Assembly (NCBI RefSeq): GCF_033446685.1
Contig: NZ_JAWQLY010000016.1
Coordinates: 1 to 64,000 of the forward strand
Direction: 5' to 3'
Length of the DNA: 64,000 nucleotides
DNA from: Modicisalibacter sp033446685
GTDB taxonomy: Bacteria; Pseudomonadota; Gammaproteobacteria; Pseudomonadales; Halomonadaceae
Below, in pieces: positions 25,447 to 34,623 of this stretch. A model generated the notes under the pieces. That model was not told the origin of the DNA and searched no databases. It was given only the letters and a program-made list of their open reading frames with translations. A program made the position numbers and the translations under genes. Within the stretch, counting starts at the first letter, position 1. Each line of letters opens with the position of its first letter.

Positions 25447-26259
25447 ATGAACGAATCGCTGCTCGTCGAGGTGGAAGGGTTGCGCTTTTCCCGAGGCGAG
25501 AAGGAAATCTTTCGCGGTATCGATCTGCAGATTCCACGCGGCAAGATCACTGCGATCATGGGGCCCAGCGGCACCGGCAAGACGACGCTGCTCAAATTGA
25601 TCGGCGGCCAGTTGCGCCCGGATGCGGGGCGGGTCAGGATCGCCGGCCAGGACGTGCATCGCCTGCCGCGCCGCGCGCTGTTCCGCCTGCGCCGACGCAT
25701 GGGCATGCTGTTCCAGAGCGGGGCGCTGTTCTCCGATCTGTCCGTGTTCGAGAACGTGGCCTTTCCACTGCGCGTGCATACCGACCTGCCCGAGGCGATG
25801 GTTCGCGACATCGTCCTGATGAAGCTCGAGGCGGTGGGGTTGCGTGGCGCCCGAGAACTGATGCCCTCGGAGCTGTCGGGCGGCATGTTGCGACGGGTGG
25901 CGCTGGCCCGGGCAATCGCCCTGGATCCCGACTTGATCCTCTATGACGAGCCGTTCGTGGGGCAGGACCCGATTTCGATGGGCGTGCTGGTGCAGCTGGT
26001 CAAGAAGGTCAATCAGGCGCTGGGACTGACCGCCGTGGTGGTCTCCCACGACGTCAAGGAAACCCTGACGATCGCCGATTACGTCTACGTGATATCCGAT
26101 GGCCAGGTGATGGCGCACGGTACGCCGGCATCGCTGGATGACACCGGCGACGCCCGGGTGCGTCAGTTCATTCATGGCGAGCCCGACGGGCCGGTGCCGT
26201 TTCATTACCCGGCGCCGGATTACGTCACCGACATCATGACCGGGAGGGTGCGACGGTGA
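25447..26259 (+). CDS. mlaF: phospholipid ABC transporter ATP-binding protein MlaF
   Basis: A 270-residue ATPase of the MlaFEDB complex, which moves phospholipid between the inner membrane and the periplasmic carrier MlaC and maintains outer-membrane asymmetry. Walker A is GPSGTGKTTLLK (about residues 39-50), the signature is ELSGGMLRRVALAR, and Walker B is LILYDEPFVGQDP, all typical of the Mkl/MlaF branch. It is first in mlaFEDCB and overlaps mlaE. Confidence 0.96.
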   Translation: MNESLLVEVEGLRFSRGEKEIFRGIDLQIPRGKITAIMGPSGTGKTTLLKLIGGQLRPDAGRVRIAGQDVHRLPRRALFRLRRRMGMLFQSGALFSDLSVFENVAFPLRVHTDLPEAMVRDIVLMKLEAVGLRGARELMPSELSGGMLRRVALARAIALDPDLILYDEPFVGQDPISMGVLVQLVKKVNQALGLTAVVVSHDVKETLTIADYVYVISDGQVMAHGTPASLDDTGDARVRQFIHGEPDGPVPFHYPAPDYVTDIMTGRVRR

Positions 26260-27098
26260 GCGATCGTCACGAGGGGCGTCGCCACGCCTTGCCTGGCGCA
26301 GCCTTCAGCCGGGCAGTCTCCCGCCGGATAGTGACGCTGGGCCGGGCGACGCTGGATGTCGTCGATGCGCTGGGCCGGGCCGGGATGATCCTGGCGCTGT
26401 CGAGCATGACCGTGCCTTCACGGGAAGGTTGGCGGCTGTGGCTGCGTCAGATGCATTTCGTCGGCGTGATGTCGCTGGCCATCGTGCTGGTGTCCGGCGT
26501 GTTCATCGGCATGGTGCTGGGGTTGCAGGGCTACACCATCCTGGTCGATTTCGGCGCCGAGGATGCGCTCGGGCAGATGGTTGCGTTGTCGTTGTTGCGG
26601 GAGCTGGCGCCGGTGGTCACGGCGCTGCTGTTCGCCGGGCGCGCCGGTTCGGCGCTGACCGCGGAGATCGGCTTGATGAAGGCCACCGAGCAGCTCTCGA
26701 GCATGGAGATGATCGGTGTCGACCCGCTGCGCCGCATCATCGCGCCACGCCTGTGGGCGGGTTTCGTCTCGCTGCCGCTGCTGACCGTCGGCTTCAGCGT
26801 GGTGGGCATCTGGGGCGGCTATCTGATCGGCGTGCAGTGGCTGGGAGTCTTCGAAGGTTCCTACTGGAGCAACATGCAGGACAGTGTCAGCTTCTTCGCC
26901 GATATCGGCAACGGCATGGTCAAGAGCGTGGTGTTCGCGCTGGTGGTGACCTGGATCGCGGTTTTCCAAGGTTATGACCTGGTGCCGACCTCGGAAGGCA
27001 TTTCGCGCGCCACCACGCGAACGGTGGTTTATTCTTCGCTGGCGGTGCTGGGGCTGGACTTCGTGCTCACCGCGACGATGTTTGGAGAACTCGGATGA
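26256..27098 (+). CDS. mlaE: phospholipid ABC transporter permease MlaE
   Basis: A 280-residue MlaE permease with several membrane helices (residues about 65-275) and the family segments FIGMVLGLQGYTILVDFGAE and LRELAPVVTALLFAGRAGSALTAEIG. It starts at a GTG overlapping the mlaF TGA, with GGGAGGGTG upstream. About 20 extra N-terminal residues precede the conserved region, compared with E. coli. The mlaD start overlaps its stop. Confidence 0.95.
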   Translation: MSDRHEGRRHALPGAAFSRAVSRRIVTLGRATLDVVDALGRAGMILALSSMTVPSREGWRLWLRQMHFVGVMSLAIVLVSGVFIGMVLGLQGYTILVDFGAEDALGQMVALSLLRELAPVVTALLFAGRAGSALTAEIGLMKATEQLSSMEMIGVDPLRRIIAPRLWAGFVSLPLLTVGFSVVGIWGGYLIGVQWLGVFEGSYWSNMQDSVSFFADIGNGMVKSVVFALVVTWIAVFQGYDLVPTSEGISRATTRTVVYSSLAVLGLDFVLTATMFGELG

Positions 27099-27559
27099 GA
27101 CGCAGCAAGGTGATGGAGTTCGGGGTCGGCCTGTTCATGTTGGCCGGGGTGATTGGCGTGATCTTCCTGGGGTTGCGGGTCAGCGGTCTGGGCACCGGCG
27201 TATCGGGCGACACCATGACGCTGCATGCCAATTTCGCCAATATCGGCGGCCTGAAGGTACGCTCCAAGGTGACTTTGGCCGGTGTCGAGGTGGGGCAGGT
27301 CTCGGCGATAGAACTCGACCCCGAATGGTACGACGCCCATGTCACTTTCGAGGTCGACGACAAGCTCGAAGGCGTTTTGCCGCGCGATTCCACGGCGGCG
27401 ATACTCACCGCGGGGCTATTGGGCGAGCAGTACATCGGCCTGTCGATGGGCGGCGACCCGCAAACCCTCGAGGATGGCGATACGATCCGCGATACACAGC
27501 AGGCACTGGTACTGGAAGAACTGATTCAGCAGTTCGTATCGAACATGGTGAAGGAATAA
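27095..27559 (+). CDS. mlaD: MCE-domain phospholipid transport protein MlaD
   Basis: A 154-residue protein with one N-terminal membrane helix (about residues 7-27, FGVGLFMLAGVIGVIFLGL) and a single MCE domain (about 38-115, ANFANIGGLKVRSKVTLAGVEVGQV). It forms a hexameric ring that channels lipid between MlaFE and MlaC. It is somewhat shorter than E. coli MlaD (183), mainly at the C-terminus. GGAG precedes the ATG, which overlaps the mlaE stop. Confidence 0.95.
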   Translation: MRRSKVMEFGVGLFMLAGVIGVIFLGLRVSGLGTGVSGDTMTLHANFANIGGLKVRSKVTLAGVEVGQVSAIELDPEWYDAHVTFEVDDKLEGVLPRDSTAAILTAGLLGEQYIGLSMGGDPQTLEDGDTIRDTQQALVLEELIQQFVSNMVKE

Positions 27560-27571
27560 CCGGAGGTGGCT

Positions 27572-28261
27572 ATGACTGTTGGCATGACGACGATGCGCGT
27601 AAGGTTTTCCGTTTACCGCTGGCTGGCCGTTGTGTGCGCCACGCTGTTGATGGCTTCGATGGCCCAGGCTCAGCAGAAGCCCGAACAGCTGATCCGCGAC
27701 AGTATCGATCAGTTGATGGGGCAGATCGAAGGGCGTAAGGACTATTTCGCCGAACACCCCGACGAGCTGGAGGCGCTGGTCGACAAGAATCTCGAGCAGA
27801 TCGCCGACTTTCGCTACATCGGCGCCAGCGTCATGGGTCGCTACTTCCGCAATGCCACGCCGGAGCAGCGCTCGCGCTTCGTCGACACTTTCCGTCAGAC
27901 GTTGATCGATACCTACGCTCGGGGGCTGGTGACGTTCGATTATCGCGAACTGCGCGTACTGGAAGGCACCGGCGGTCGTTACGAGGACCAGGCCAGTGTC
28001 GACATGGAAGTGGTGGCTGACGACGGCCAGGTCTATCCGGTGAGCTACACCCTGCGCCAGGACGATGGCCAGTGGAAGGTCGTCAACGTCATCGTCAATG
28101 GCATCAATCTCGGGCTGACGTTCCGCAACCAGTTCGACCAGGCGATGCGCAACAACAACCGCGACTATGACAAGGTCATCAGTGAGTGGGCACCCGAAGT
28201 CGCTACCGAGGAGCTGGAGAAAGGAGCCGCTGATTCCTCCGGACAAGGAACGGCGCAGTGA
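27572..28261 (+). CDS. mlaC: periplasmic phospholipid carrier MlaC
   Basis: A 229-residue exported protein with a signal peptide ending near ASMAQA|QQ (about residue 35) and the MlaC/Ttg2 fold (YFAEHPDELEALVDKNLEQIADFRYIG, continuing through IVNGINLGLTFRNQF). It shuttles phospholipid between outer-membrane MlaA and MlaFEDB. The ATG at 27572 follows GGAGG with a 5-nt spacer; a GTG at 27566 would overlap that site. mlaA is not in this window. Confidence 0.95.
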   Translation: MTVGMTTMRVRFSVYRWLAVVCATLLMASMAQAQQKPEQLIRDSIDQLMGQIEGRKDYFAEHPDELEALVDKNLEQIADFRYIGASVMGRYFRNATPEQRSRFVDTFRQTLIDTYARGLVTFDYRELRVLEGTGGRYEDQASVDMEVVADDGQVYPVSYTLRQDDGQWKVVNVIVNGINLGLTFRNQFDQAMRNNNRDYDKVISEWAPEVATEELEKGAADSSGQGTAQ

Positions 28262-28599
28262 GCGTATTGCTCGACCATGACGGCGCGCGGCTGGTCGTCC
28301 AGGACCAGGCACTGATCGCCAGTGGCGAGGCCGATTTCGACGTCGCCGCCAGTCTGGCCGAGAGTGGCTGCGAATGGCTGGACACCCAGCCCTCCGGCAG
28401 CGTGGTGCACTTTGACCTGAGCGGCGTCGATCGAGCCAGCAGCGCGGCGATCAGCGTGATGCTCGAATGGCTGCGCTGTGCCCGTAAGCGCGGCCTCGAG
28501 GTCGAGTCGGTCAAGCTCTCCGAGCCGCTGGTTAGGGTGACCTCGTTGGCGGGTATCGATCTGCTGCTGCCCTCCCACCTGGAAGCGGCCGAGGCCTGA
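28258..28599 (+). CDS. mlaB: STAS-domain protein MlaB
   Basis: A 113-residue STAS domain protein that binds MlaF and stabilises the transporter. The core VVHFDLSGVDRASSAAISVMLEWLRCARKRGL shows the STAS beta-alpha motif, with the D-x-x-x-S-S that corresponds to the anti-sigma-antagonist loop. It starts at a GTG overlapping the mlaC TGA. Sequence conservation in this family is low, so the call rests on fold motif and operon position. Confidence 0.88.
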   Translation: MSVLLDHDGARLVVQDQALIASGEADFDVAASLAESGCEWLDTQPSGSVVHFDLSGVDRASSAAISVMLEWLRCARKRGLEVESVKLSEPLVRVTSLAGIDLLLPSHLEAAEA

Positions 28600-28762
28600 T
28601 CGCCTCCCGGCGATCGCTGTCCGCCATCGCCGCGCGTCTCGCGATTCGGTAACGCGGCTGGGCATCGCCATCGCCGATGCTTTTCATTACCATGGACGCC
28701 TTCACGATCCCGCCGGCGGCGCAGCGCGTCGCCGGTCCACCTTCGACAGGAGTCATACGTCC

Positions 28763-29017
28763 ATGCAACCCAGTGATGTCAAGGCGCGACTGGAGTCGCG
28801 GATCGACGACTGCGAATTCCACATCCAGGGCGAAGGCTGCAACTTCCAGGTCGTCGCCGTGGGCGAAGCGTTCGAAGGGCTGAGCCCCGTCAAGCGTCAG
28901 CAACTGATCTACGGCGCGCTGTCCGAGGAGATCGCCAGCGGCGCGCTTCACGCCGTGAGCATCAAGACCTATACCCCGGCGCAGTGGCAGGACGCTCCCG
29001 AGAACGCCCAGAGCTGA
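28763..29017 (+). CDS. ibaG: BolA-family iron metabolism protein IbaG
   Basis: An 84-residue BolA-like protein (MQPSDVKARLESRIDDCEFHIQGEGCNFQVVAVGEAFEGLSPVKRQQLIYGAL) with the conserved cysteine and histidine positions used for Fe-S ligand sharing with monothiol glutaredoxins. IbaG (YrbA) sits between mlaB and murA in E. coli as here. It lies 163 bp after mlaB, with an unremarkable GC-rich gap that contains a 7-bp hairpin (GATCGCC/GGCGATC) just after the mlaB stop. Confidence 0.93.
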   Translation: MQPSDVKARLESRIDDCEFHIQGEGCNFQVVAVGEAFEGLSPVKRQQLIYGALSEEIASGALHAVSIKTYTPAQWQDAPENAQS

Positions 29018-29030
29018 GTACTCGACCATC

Positions 29031-30296
29031 ATGGACAAGCTGATCATCACCGGTAACGGCCCGCTCAACGGCGAGGTCTGGGCGAGCGGGGCGAAGAATT
29101 CCGCGCTGCCGATCCTGGCCGCCACGCTGCTCGCCGACGAGCCCGTTACCATCGGCAACCTGCCGCACCTTCAGGACATCACCACCACGCTGGAACTGCT
29201 CGCGCACATGGGCGTCGAGCCGGTGATGGGCGAGAAAATGAGCATCCAGCTCGATGGTTCACAGGTTCGCGAATGCCATGCGCCCTATGAGCTGGTCAAG
29301 AAGATGCGCGCCTCGATCCTGGTGCTGGGGCCGTTGTTGGCGCATTTCGGTCGGGCCGATGTCTCGTTGCCCGGCGGTTGTGCGATCGGCACCCGGCCGG
29401 TCGATCTGCATATCCGCGGCCTGGAGGCTATGGGCGCCGACATCACGGTCGAGGGCGGCTACATCCGGGCCCGGGTCGATGGCCGCCTCAAGGGCGCGAC
29501 GATCATCTTCGATACCGTCACCGTCACCGGGACCGAGAACCTATTGATGGCGGCGGCGCTCGCCCAAGGCACCACCGTGCTGGAGAATGCCGCCCGCGAA
29601 CCGGAAGTGGTCGATCTGGCCGAGTGCCTGATCGCGATGGGGGCGAAGATCCGCGGTCACGGTAGCGATACCATCATCGTCGAAGGGGTCGAACGCCTGC
29701 ACGGCTGCCATTACGACGTGATGCCCGATCGCATCGAGACCGGCACCTTCCTGGTAGCCGCGGCGGCCTCGGGCGGCTGCGTGCGGGTGCGCAATACCCG
29801 CGCCGACATCCTCGACGCGGTACTCGCCAAGCTGGAAGAGGCGGGGGCAATGGTCCGCCACGCCGAGGACTGGATCGAACTCGACATGCAGGGGCGTCGC
29901 CCGCGCGCGGTCAATGTCAGAACGGCGCCTTACCCGGCGTTTCCCACCGACATGCAGGCCCAGTTCATGGCCTTGAACTGCATCGCCGACGGTACCGGTC
30001 GGGTCGTCGAGACGATCTTCGAGAACCGCTTCATGCACGTGCAGGAGCTCAAGCGCATGGGCGCCGAGATCGCCATCGAGGGCAACACCGCGATCGTGAC
30101 CGGGGTCCGGCGGCTTTCCGGCGCGCCGGTGATGGCCACCGACCTGCGCGCTTCGGCCAGCCTGGTCGTGGCCGCCATGGTCGCCGAGGGCGAGACGCTG
30201 GTCGATCGTATCTACCATATCGATCGCGGTTACGAGTGCATCGAGGAGAAGCTGCAGTCGCTCGGCGCCAAGATCCGTCGCGTACCCGGTCACTGA
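29031..30296 (+). CDS. murA: UDP-N-acetylglucosamine 1-carboxyvinyltransferase
   Basis: A 421-residue MurA, the first committed enzyme of peptidoglycan synthesis, adding enolpyruvate from PEP to UDP-GlcNAc. The reactive cysteine, target of fosfomycin, is Cys117 in LPGGCAIGTRP. The N-terminal ITGNGPLNGEVWASGAKNSALP and the C-terminal VDRIYHIDRGYECIEEKLQSLGA are standard. It follows ibaG by 13 bp. Confidence 0.98.
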   Translation: MDKLIITGNGPLNGEVWASGAKNSALPILAATLLADEPVTIGNLPHLQDITTTLELLAHMGVEPVMGEKMSIQLDGSQVRECHAPYELVKKMRASILVLGPLLAHFGRADVSLPGGCAIGTRPVDLHIRGLEAMGADITVEGGYIRARVDGRLKGATIIFDTVTVTGTENLLMAAALAQGTTVLENAAREPEVVDLAECLIAMGAKIRGHGSDTIIVEGVERLHGCHYDVMPDRIETGTFLVAAAASGGCVRVRNTRADILDAVLAKLEEAGAMVRHAEDWIELDMQGRRPRAVNVRTAPYPAFPTDMQAQFMALNCIADGTGRVVETIFENRFMHVQELKRMGAEIAIEGNTAIVTGVRRLSGAPVMATDLRASASLVVAAMVAEGETLVDRIYHIDRGYECIEEKLQSLGAKIRRVPGH

Positions 30297-30338
30297 GCCT
30301 TTCCGAGTCGTCTCGAAATACCTGGAACCGAAGTCGCC

Positions 30339-30995
30339 ATGTCAAAGCAACTGATACTCGCCCTGTCGAAGGGGCGCATCCTCGACGAGACACTGCCCCT
30401 GCTGGCCGATGCCGGGGTGGAGCCGAGCGAGGATCTCGGCAAGAGCCGCAAGCTCTTGTTCGATACCAATCTGGAAGGCGTCAAGCTGGTGGTGATCCGC
30501 GCCACCGATGTCCCCACCTATGTGCAGATGGGTGCCGCCGACCTGGGAATCGCCGGCAAGGACGTGCTGCTCGAGCACGGCGCCGAAGGGCTCTATGAAC
30601 CGCTTGACCTGGAGATCGCCCGCTGCCGGCTGATGACCGCCGGCGTCACCGGTATGCAGGCTCGCCATGCACGGCGTCGGGTGGCGACCAAGTTCGTCAA
30701 TATCGCGCGGCGCTACTATGCCGAGCAGGGCATTCAGGCCGAGGTCATCAAGCTGTATGGGGCGATGGAGCTGGCGCCGTTGATGAATCTCGCCGACGAG
30801 ATCGTCGACATCGTCGATACCGGTAATACGCTGCGCGCCAACGGCATGGAGCCGCGTGAGCTGATCGCCGACATCAGCACGCGGCTGGTGGTCAACAAGG
30901 CCGCCATGACCATGAAGCACGAGCGTCTCAAGCCGCTGATCGGACGCCTGCGCCAGGCCGTCGAGGCACGCCAAGCCAACGCGCCGGTTTCCTGA
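30339..30995 (+). CDS. hisG: ATP phosphoribosyltransferase, short form
   Basis: A 218-residue HisG, the first enzyme of histidine biosynthesis (PRPP + ATP). It has the catalytic PRT domain with LALSKGRILDETLPLLADAGV and the PRPP loop EIVDIVDTGNTLRANGMEP, but lacks the C-terminal ACT-like histidine-binding domain of the long (about 300 aa) HisG. Short HisG proteins need the HisRS-like HisZ subunit for activity and feedback; hisZ is not in this window. It is followed by hisD after 45 bp. Confidence 0.96.
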   Translation: MSKQLILALSKGRILDETLPLLADAGVEPSEDLGKSRKLLFDTNLEGVKLVVIRATDVPTYVQMGAADLGIAGKDVLLEHGAEGLYEPLDLEIARCRLMTAGVTGMQARHARRRVATKFVNIARRYYAEQGIQAEVIKLYGAMELAPLMNLADEIVDIVDTGNTLRANGMEPRELIADISTRLVVNKAAMTMKHERLKPLIGRLRQAVEARQANAPVS

Positions 30996-31040
30996 TTCCT
31001 GGCGCTCGCGAGTCGAGCGCCGACAGACGAGGTTCGCACC

Positions 31041-32378
31041 ATGGCCGACACCGTTACCGATAGCGCCACAGAGACCTTCAAGATGCCCCGGCTAGATACC
31101 CGGGATGACGACTTCGGCCCGTTGCTCGAGGCCCTGCTCGATTGGGAGGGCGTTTCCGACGCCGAGGTGCAACAGCGCGTCAGCCAGATCATCGAGGACG
31201 TGCGCACGCGCGGCGACGCCGCGCTGGTCGAGTTGACCCGGCGCTTCGATCGCGTCGAGGCGGACAGCGTCGAGGCGCTGACGCTCAGTCCCGAGCGCCT
31301 CGAGCAGGCCTTCGACAGCCTTCCCGACGCACAGCGCGAGGCGTTGTCGCACGCCGCGGAACGCATCCGCGCCTATCATCGCCATCAGAAGCCCGAATCC
31401 TGGCAATACCGCGAAGCCGACGGCACGGTGCTGGGTCAGCAGATCACCGCGCTCGATCGGGCCGGCATCTATGTGCCCGGCGGCAAGGCGGCCTATCCCT
31501 CGTCGGTGCTGATGAACGCGATTCCGGCGCACGTCGCCGGCGTGCGCGAGATCGTTATGGTGGTGCCTACTCCGGATGGCGTGCTCAACGACCTGGTGCT
31601 GGCCGCCGCGCACCTGGCGGGAGTCGATCACGTATTCACCGTCGGTGGTGCGCAGGCGATCGCCGCCCTGGCCTACGGCACCGAAAGCGTGCCGCGGGTC
31701 GACAAGATCGTCGGGCCCGGCAACATCTACGTGGCGACCGCCAAGCGGGCGGTATTCGGTCAGGTCGGCATCGACATGATCGCCGGCCCCTCGGAGATCC
31801 TGGTGGTCAGCGACGGCGGCACCGATCCCGAGTGGCTGGCCATGGACCTGTTCTCCCAGGCCGAGCACGACGAGGATGCCCAGGCGATTCTGGTGGGCTG
31901 GGACGAGGCGCATCTCGACGCCGTCGAAGCGGCGATCGAACGCTTGCTGCCGACGCTGGAGCGCGCAGCGATCGTGCGCGCCTCGCTGCGCTCGCGCGGC
32001 GCGCTGATTCGCTGTCGGGATCGCGACGAGGCGCTGGCGCTGGTCAACCGCATCGCTCCCGAGCATCTGGAGCTGTCGGTGGCCGACCCCGAGGCCCTGC
32101 TGCCCGAGGTGCGTCATGCCGGGGCGATCTTCATGGGCCGCTACACGGCCGAGGCGCTGGGCGATTACTGCGCCGGGCCCAACCATGTATTGCCGACGTC
32201 GGGTACGGCGCGCTTCTCATCGCCGTTGGGGGTCTACGACTTTCAGAAGCGCTCTTCGATCATCCATTGTTCCGCCGCAGGTGCGGCGACACTCGGGCGC
32301 ACCGCCTCGGTGCTGGCGCGTGGCGAGGCACTGACCGCCCATGCGCGCTCGGCGGAGAACCGGATCGGCGACGAATAA
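31041..32378 (+). CDS. hisD: histidinol dehydrogenase
   Basis: A 445-residue HisD catalysing the last two NAD-dependent oxidations to histidine. Seen are AGIYVPGGKAAYPSSVLMNAIPA, the zinc-site DLFSQAEHDEDAQA and the signature LYTAEALGDYCAGPNH-like segment (GRYTAEALGDYCAGPNH). In Pseudomonas hisC usually follows; here hisD is followed directly by a palindromic terminator and a convergent protease gene, so hisC must lie elsewhere if present. Confidence 0.97.
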   Translation: MADTVTDSATETFKMPRLDTRDDDFGPLLEALLDWEGVSDAEVQQRVSQIIEDVRTRGDAALVELTRRFDRVEADSVEALTLSPERLEQAFDSLPDAQREALSHAAERIRAYHRHQKPESWQYREADGTVLGQQITALDRAGIYVPGGKAAYPSSVLMNAIPAHVAGVREIVMVVPTPDGVLNDLVLAAAHLAGVDHVFTVGGAQAIAALAYGTESVPRVDKIVGPGNIYVATAKRAVFGQVGIDMIAGPSEILVVSDGGTDPEWLAMDLFSQAEHDEDAQAILVGWDEAHLDAVEAAIERLLPTLERAAIVRASLRSRGALIRCRDRDEALALVNRIAPEHLELSVADPEALLPEVRHAGAIFMGRYTAEALGDYCAGPNHVLPTSGTARFSSPLGVYDFQKRSSIIHCSAAGAATLGRTASVLARGEALTAHARSAENRIGDE

Positions 32379-32405
32379 TGACGCGTGCGTTGATTCGTGT
32401 CGTTC

Positions 32406-32441
32406 AACGATCATGCCCCGCCTAGGCGGGGCATGATCGTT
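32406..32441. terminator. 36-nt perfect palindrome, bidirectional terminator hisD/degS
   Basis: The left half AACGATCATGCCCCGCCT (32406-32423) is the exact reverse complement of the right half (32424-32441), and T-rich sequence (GTTTATGG) follows on the plus strand. It sits between convergent hisD and the DegS/AlgW gene, so it should form a strong hairpin on both transcripts. Confidence 0.85.
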
Positions 32442-32470
32442 TATGGACGACAGCTTGCGTAAAGAAGTAT

Positions 32471-33718
32471 TCAGGCTTCCTGTGGCCGCGGTCGTTCGCC
32501 GACTTTGACCTCCACGGTATGGCGCTCGCCACCGCGAATGTAGGTGACCGGCAGCCGCGTGCCGGGAGCGATCTCGGCGATATCGGCCATCGCCACGCGT
32601 GGGTCGATGATCGGCTTGCCGTCGATGGCGGTCATCACGTCGCCGGGTTGCAGGCCTGCCTCGGCGCCGGGCCCGCCGGGCACCACATTGGCGACGACGA
32701 CCCCCTGGATTGCGTTGAGACCGAACGACGCGGCCAGGTTGGCGGTGACCTCCTGGACCTCGATGCCCAGCCAGCCGCGGATCACGCGGCCGTGGGTAAT
32801 AATCTGGCTGAGGATATCGCGCGCCAGGTTGGTGGGGATGGCGAAGCCGATCCCCTGCGAGCCACCGGAGCGCGAGAAGATCGCGGTATTGATGCCCACC
32901 AGCGCGCCCTGCGCGTTGACCAGCGCGCCCCCCGAATTGCCGGGATTGATCGCGGCGTCGGTCTGGATGAAATCCTCGTAGGCGGACAGCCCCAGGTGGT
33001 TGCGACCGGTGGCGCTGATGATACCCATGGTCACGGTCTGACCGACCCCGAAGGGATTGCCGATCGCCAGGCTGACATCGCCCACGGCGATCTTCTCCGA
33101 GTCGGCAAGCTGGATCACCGGCAGCCCGTCGAGATCGATCTTGAGCACGGCGAGGTCGCTCTCGGGATCGGTGCCGACCAGTTGGGCGAGCGTCTCGCGG
33201 CCGTCACGCAGGGCGACCTGAATCTGGTCTGCGCCGCGGATGACATGCTGATTGGTGAGGATGTAGCCCTCGGCGCTGACGATCACCCCCGAGCCCAGGC
33301 TCGACAGCAGACGTTGCCGGCGCGGCATGTCGTCGCCGAAGAATTGGCGGAAGAAGGGATCGGACATCAGCGGATGCTGTTCGCGCTCGACGACCCGCGA
33401 GGAGTAGACGTTGACCACCGCCGGTGCCGCCTTGTCGACCGCGTCGGCATAGCTGACCGTGCCGCTGTCGCGGGATAACGGCTGGGCCTCCTGCAGTTTC
33501 GGCGCCGGGCGTGAGACGGCCGTGGCGTTGCTTGCCTGGGATGTCGCGGCGCCCGGGGCTTCGCTGGCTGCCGGCTCGCTCGAGGGGGCGGTAGTCTGGG
33601 ATGGCTGCGGGCGGCTCGGCTCGGTACCCAGCAGGTGGGGGAACTGGTAAAGCAGGACGACGGCCAGCAGGATACCACTGATGACGGGCCAGATAAGGGG
33701 CATCACGAAGCGACGCAT
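32471..33718 (-). CDS. algW: membrane-anchored serine protease DegS/AlgW (site-1 protease)
   Basis: A 415-residue trypsin-like HtrA protease with one N-terminal membrane helix (about residues 5-25) and a single PDZ domain, the architecture of DegS and AlgW rather than DegP/MucD. The catalytic triad is visible in TNQHVI (His), SDLAVLKI (Asp) and NPGNSGGALV (Ser). It cleaves the anti-sigma factor (RseA/MucA) when misfolded porins bind the PDZ domain. A Pro/Ser/Ala-rich linker (about 30-85) is longer than in E. coli DegS. The ATG at 33718 follows AAGGA. Confidence 0.93.
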   Translation of the reverse strand: MRRFVMPLIWPVISGILLAVVLLYQFPHLLGTEPSRPQPSQTTAPSSEPAASEAPGAATSQASNATAVSRPAPKLQEAQPLSRDSGTVSYADAVDKAAPAVVNVYSSRVVEREQHPLMSDPFFRQFFGDDMPRRQRLLSSLGSGVIVSAEGYILTNQHVIRGADQIQVALRDGRETLAQLVGTDPESDLAVLKIDLDGLPVIQLADSEKIAVGDVSLAIGNPFGVGQTVTMGIISATGRNHLGLSAYEDFIQTDAAINPGNSGGALVNAQGALVGINTAIFSRSGGSQGIGFAIPTNLARDILSQIITHGRVIRGWLGIEVQEVTANLAASFGLNAIQGVVVANVVPGGPGAEAGLQPGDVMTAIDGKPIIDPRVAMADIAEIAPGTRLPVTYIRGGERHTVEVKVGERPRPQEA

Positions 33719-33830
33719 GTACGATCCTTGAACGAGGGCCGCCAGCGCCACGCTTCTCGAAGCCGATGGGTGCAGCCATTACAATGGCGGCAGTGTATCA
33801 CCGCCTTTTTATGAATGCCCGGGAGGAGCC

Positions 33831-34589
33831 ATGCTGGCACGCCACCAACTGATAGACGCCTGCGACGCCGAACTGCGCGCGGCGCAGTTCAAGGACTATA
33901 CCCTCAATGGGTTGCAGGTGGCCGGCCGCGAGCGGGTCGCCAGGGTGATGAGCGGCGTGACCGCTTGCCAGGCGCTGGTCGACGAGGCGGTTGCCTGGGA
34001 GGCCGACCTGCTGCTGGTGCATCATGGCTATTTCTGGAAGAACGAGCCGGTGGCGATCACCGGCATGAAGCGGCGACGCCTCGCGACGCTGCTGGCCAAC
34101 GATATCAACCTGCTCGCCTACCATTTGCCGCTGGACGCTCACGCCAGCCTGGGCAACAACGCCTGCCTGGCGCAGCGGTTGGATTTCCGAGTCAGCGGCT
34201 GCGCCGACGGCGAACTGGGCGACGGTTTGATATGGCTGGGCGAGCCGTCGAGCGCCATGGACACGACGGCCATGGGACAGCATCTAGCGACGGTATTGAA
34301 TCGCGAGCCGACGGTGATCAGCGGCCATGACCGCGAGATCCGTCGCATCGCCTGGTGTACCGGTGGCGCCCAGGACATGATCGCCCAGGCCGCCGATGCG
34401 GGAGCGGACGCGTTCATTTCCGGCGAGATTTCCGAGCGCACGACGCACCTGGCCCGCGAGATGGGAATCAGCTATTTCGCGGCCGGCCACCACGCCACCG
34501 AGCGTTACGGCGTTCAGGCGCTCGGCGAGTGGCTGGCTAAGGAGCAGGGCGTCGAGCACCGGTTCGTGGATATCGACAACCCTGCCTGA
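33831..34589 (+). CDS. Nif3-like dinuclear metal centre protein
   Basis: A 252-residue Nif3/YbgI (DUF34) family protein. Metal ligands are visible in LLLVHHGYFW, DAHASLGNN and the C-terminal AAGHHATERYGVQALGEWL. The family has a GTP cyclohydrolase I type 2 label in databases, but its biochemical role is unresolved. It is divergent from algW over a 112-bp gap, as in Pseudomonas. The start MLARHQLIDACDAEL follows GGGAGG. Confidence 0.92.
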   Translation: MLARHQLIDACDAELRAAQFKDYTLNGLQVAGRERVARVMSGVTACQALVDEAVAWEADLLLVHHGYFWKNEPVAITGMKRRRLATLLANDINLLAYHLPLDAHASLGNNACLAQRLDFRVSGCADGELGDGLIWLGEPSSAMDTTAMGQHLATVLNREPTVISGHDREIRRIAWCTGGAQDMIAQAADAGADAFISGEISERTTHLAREMGISYFAAGHHATERYGVQALGEWLAKEQGVEHRFVDIDNPA

Positions 34590-34623
34590 CGAGTTGCGCG
34601 GTAATTCGCGCAAGCCGCTACGC

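Noticed and set aside
24271..26205. A 644-codon kdsD reading into the mlaF antisense
   Set aside because: KdsD homologues begin at MTIDTDFAFRA-like sequence (25251); the upstream part is the reverse of mlaF and its promoter region.
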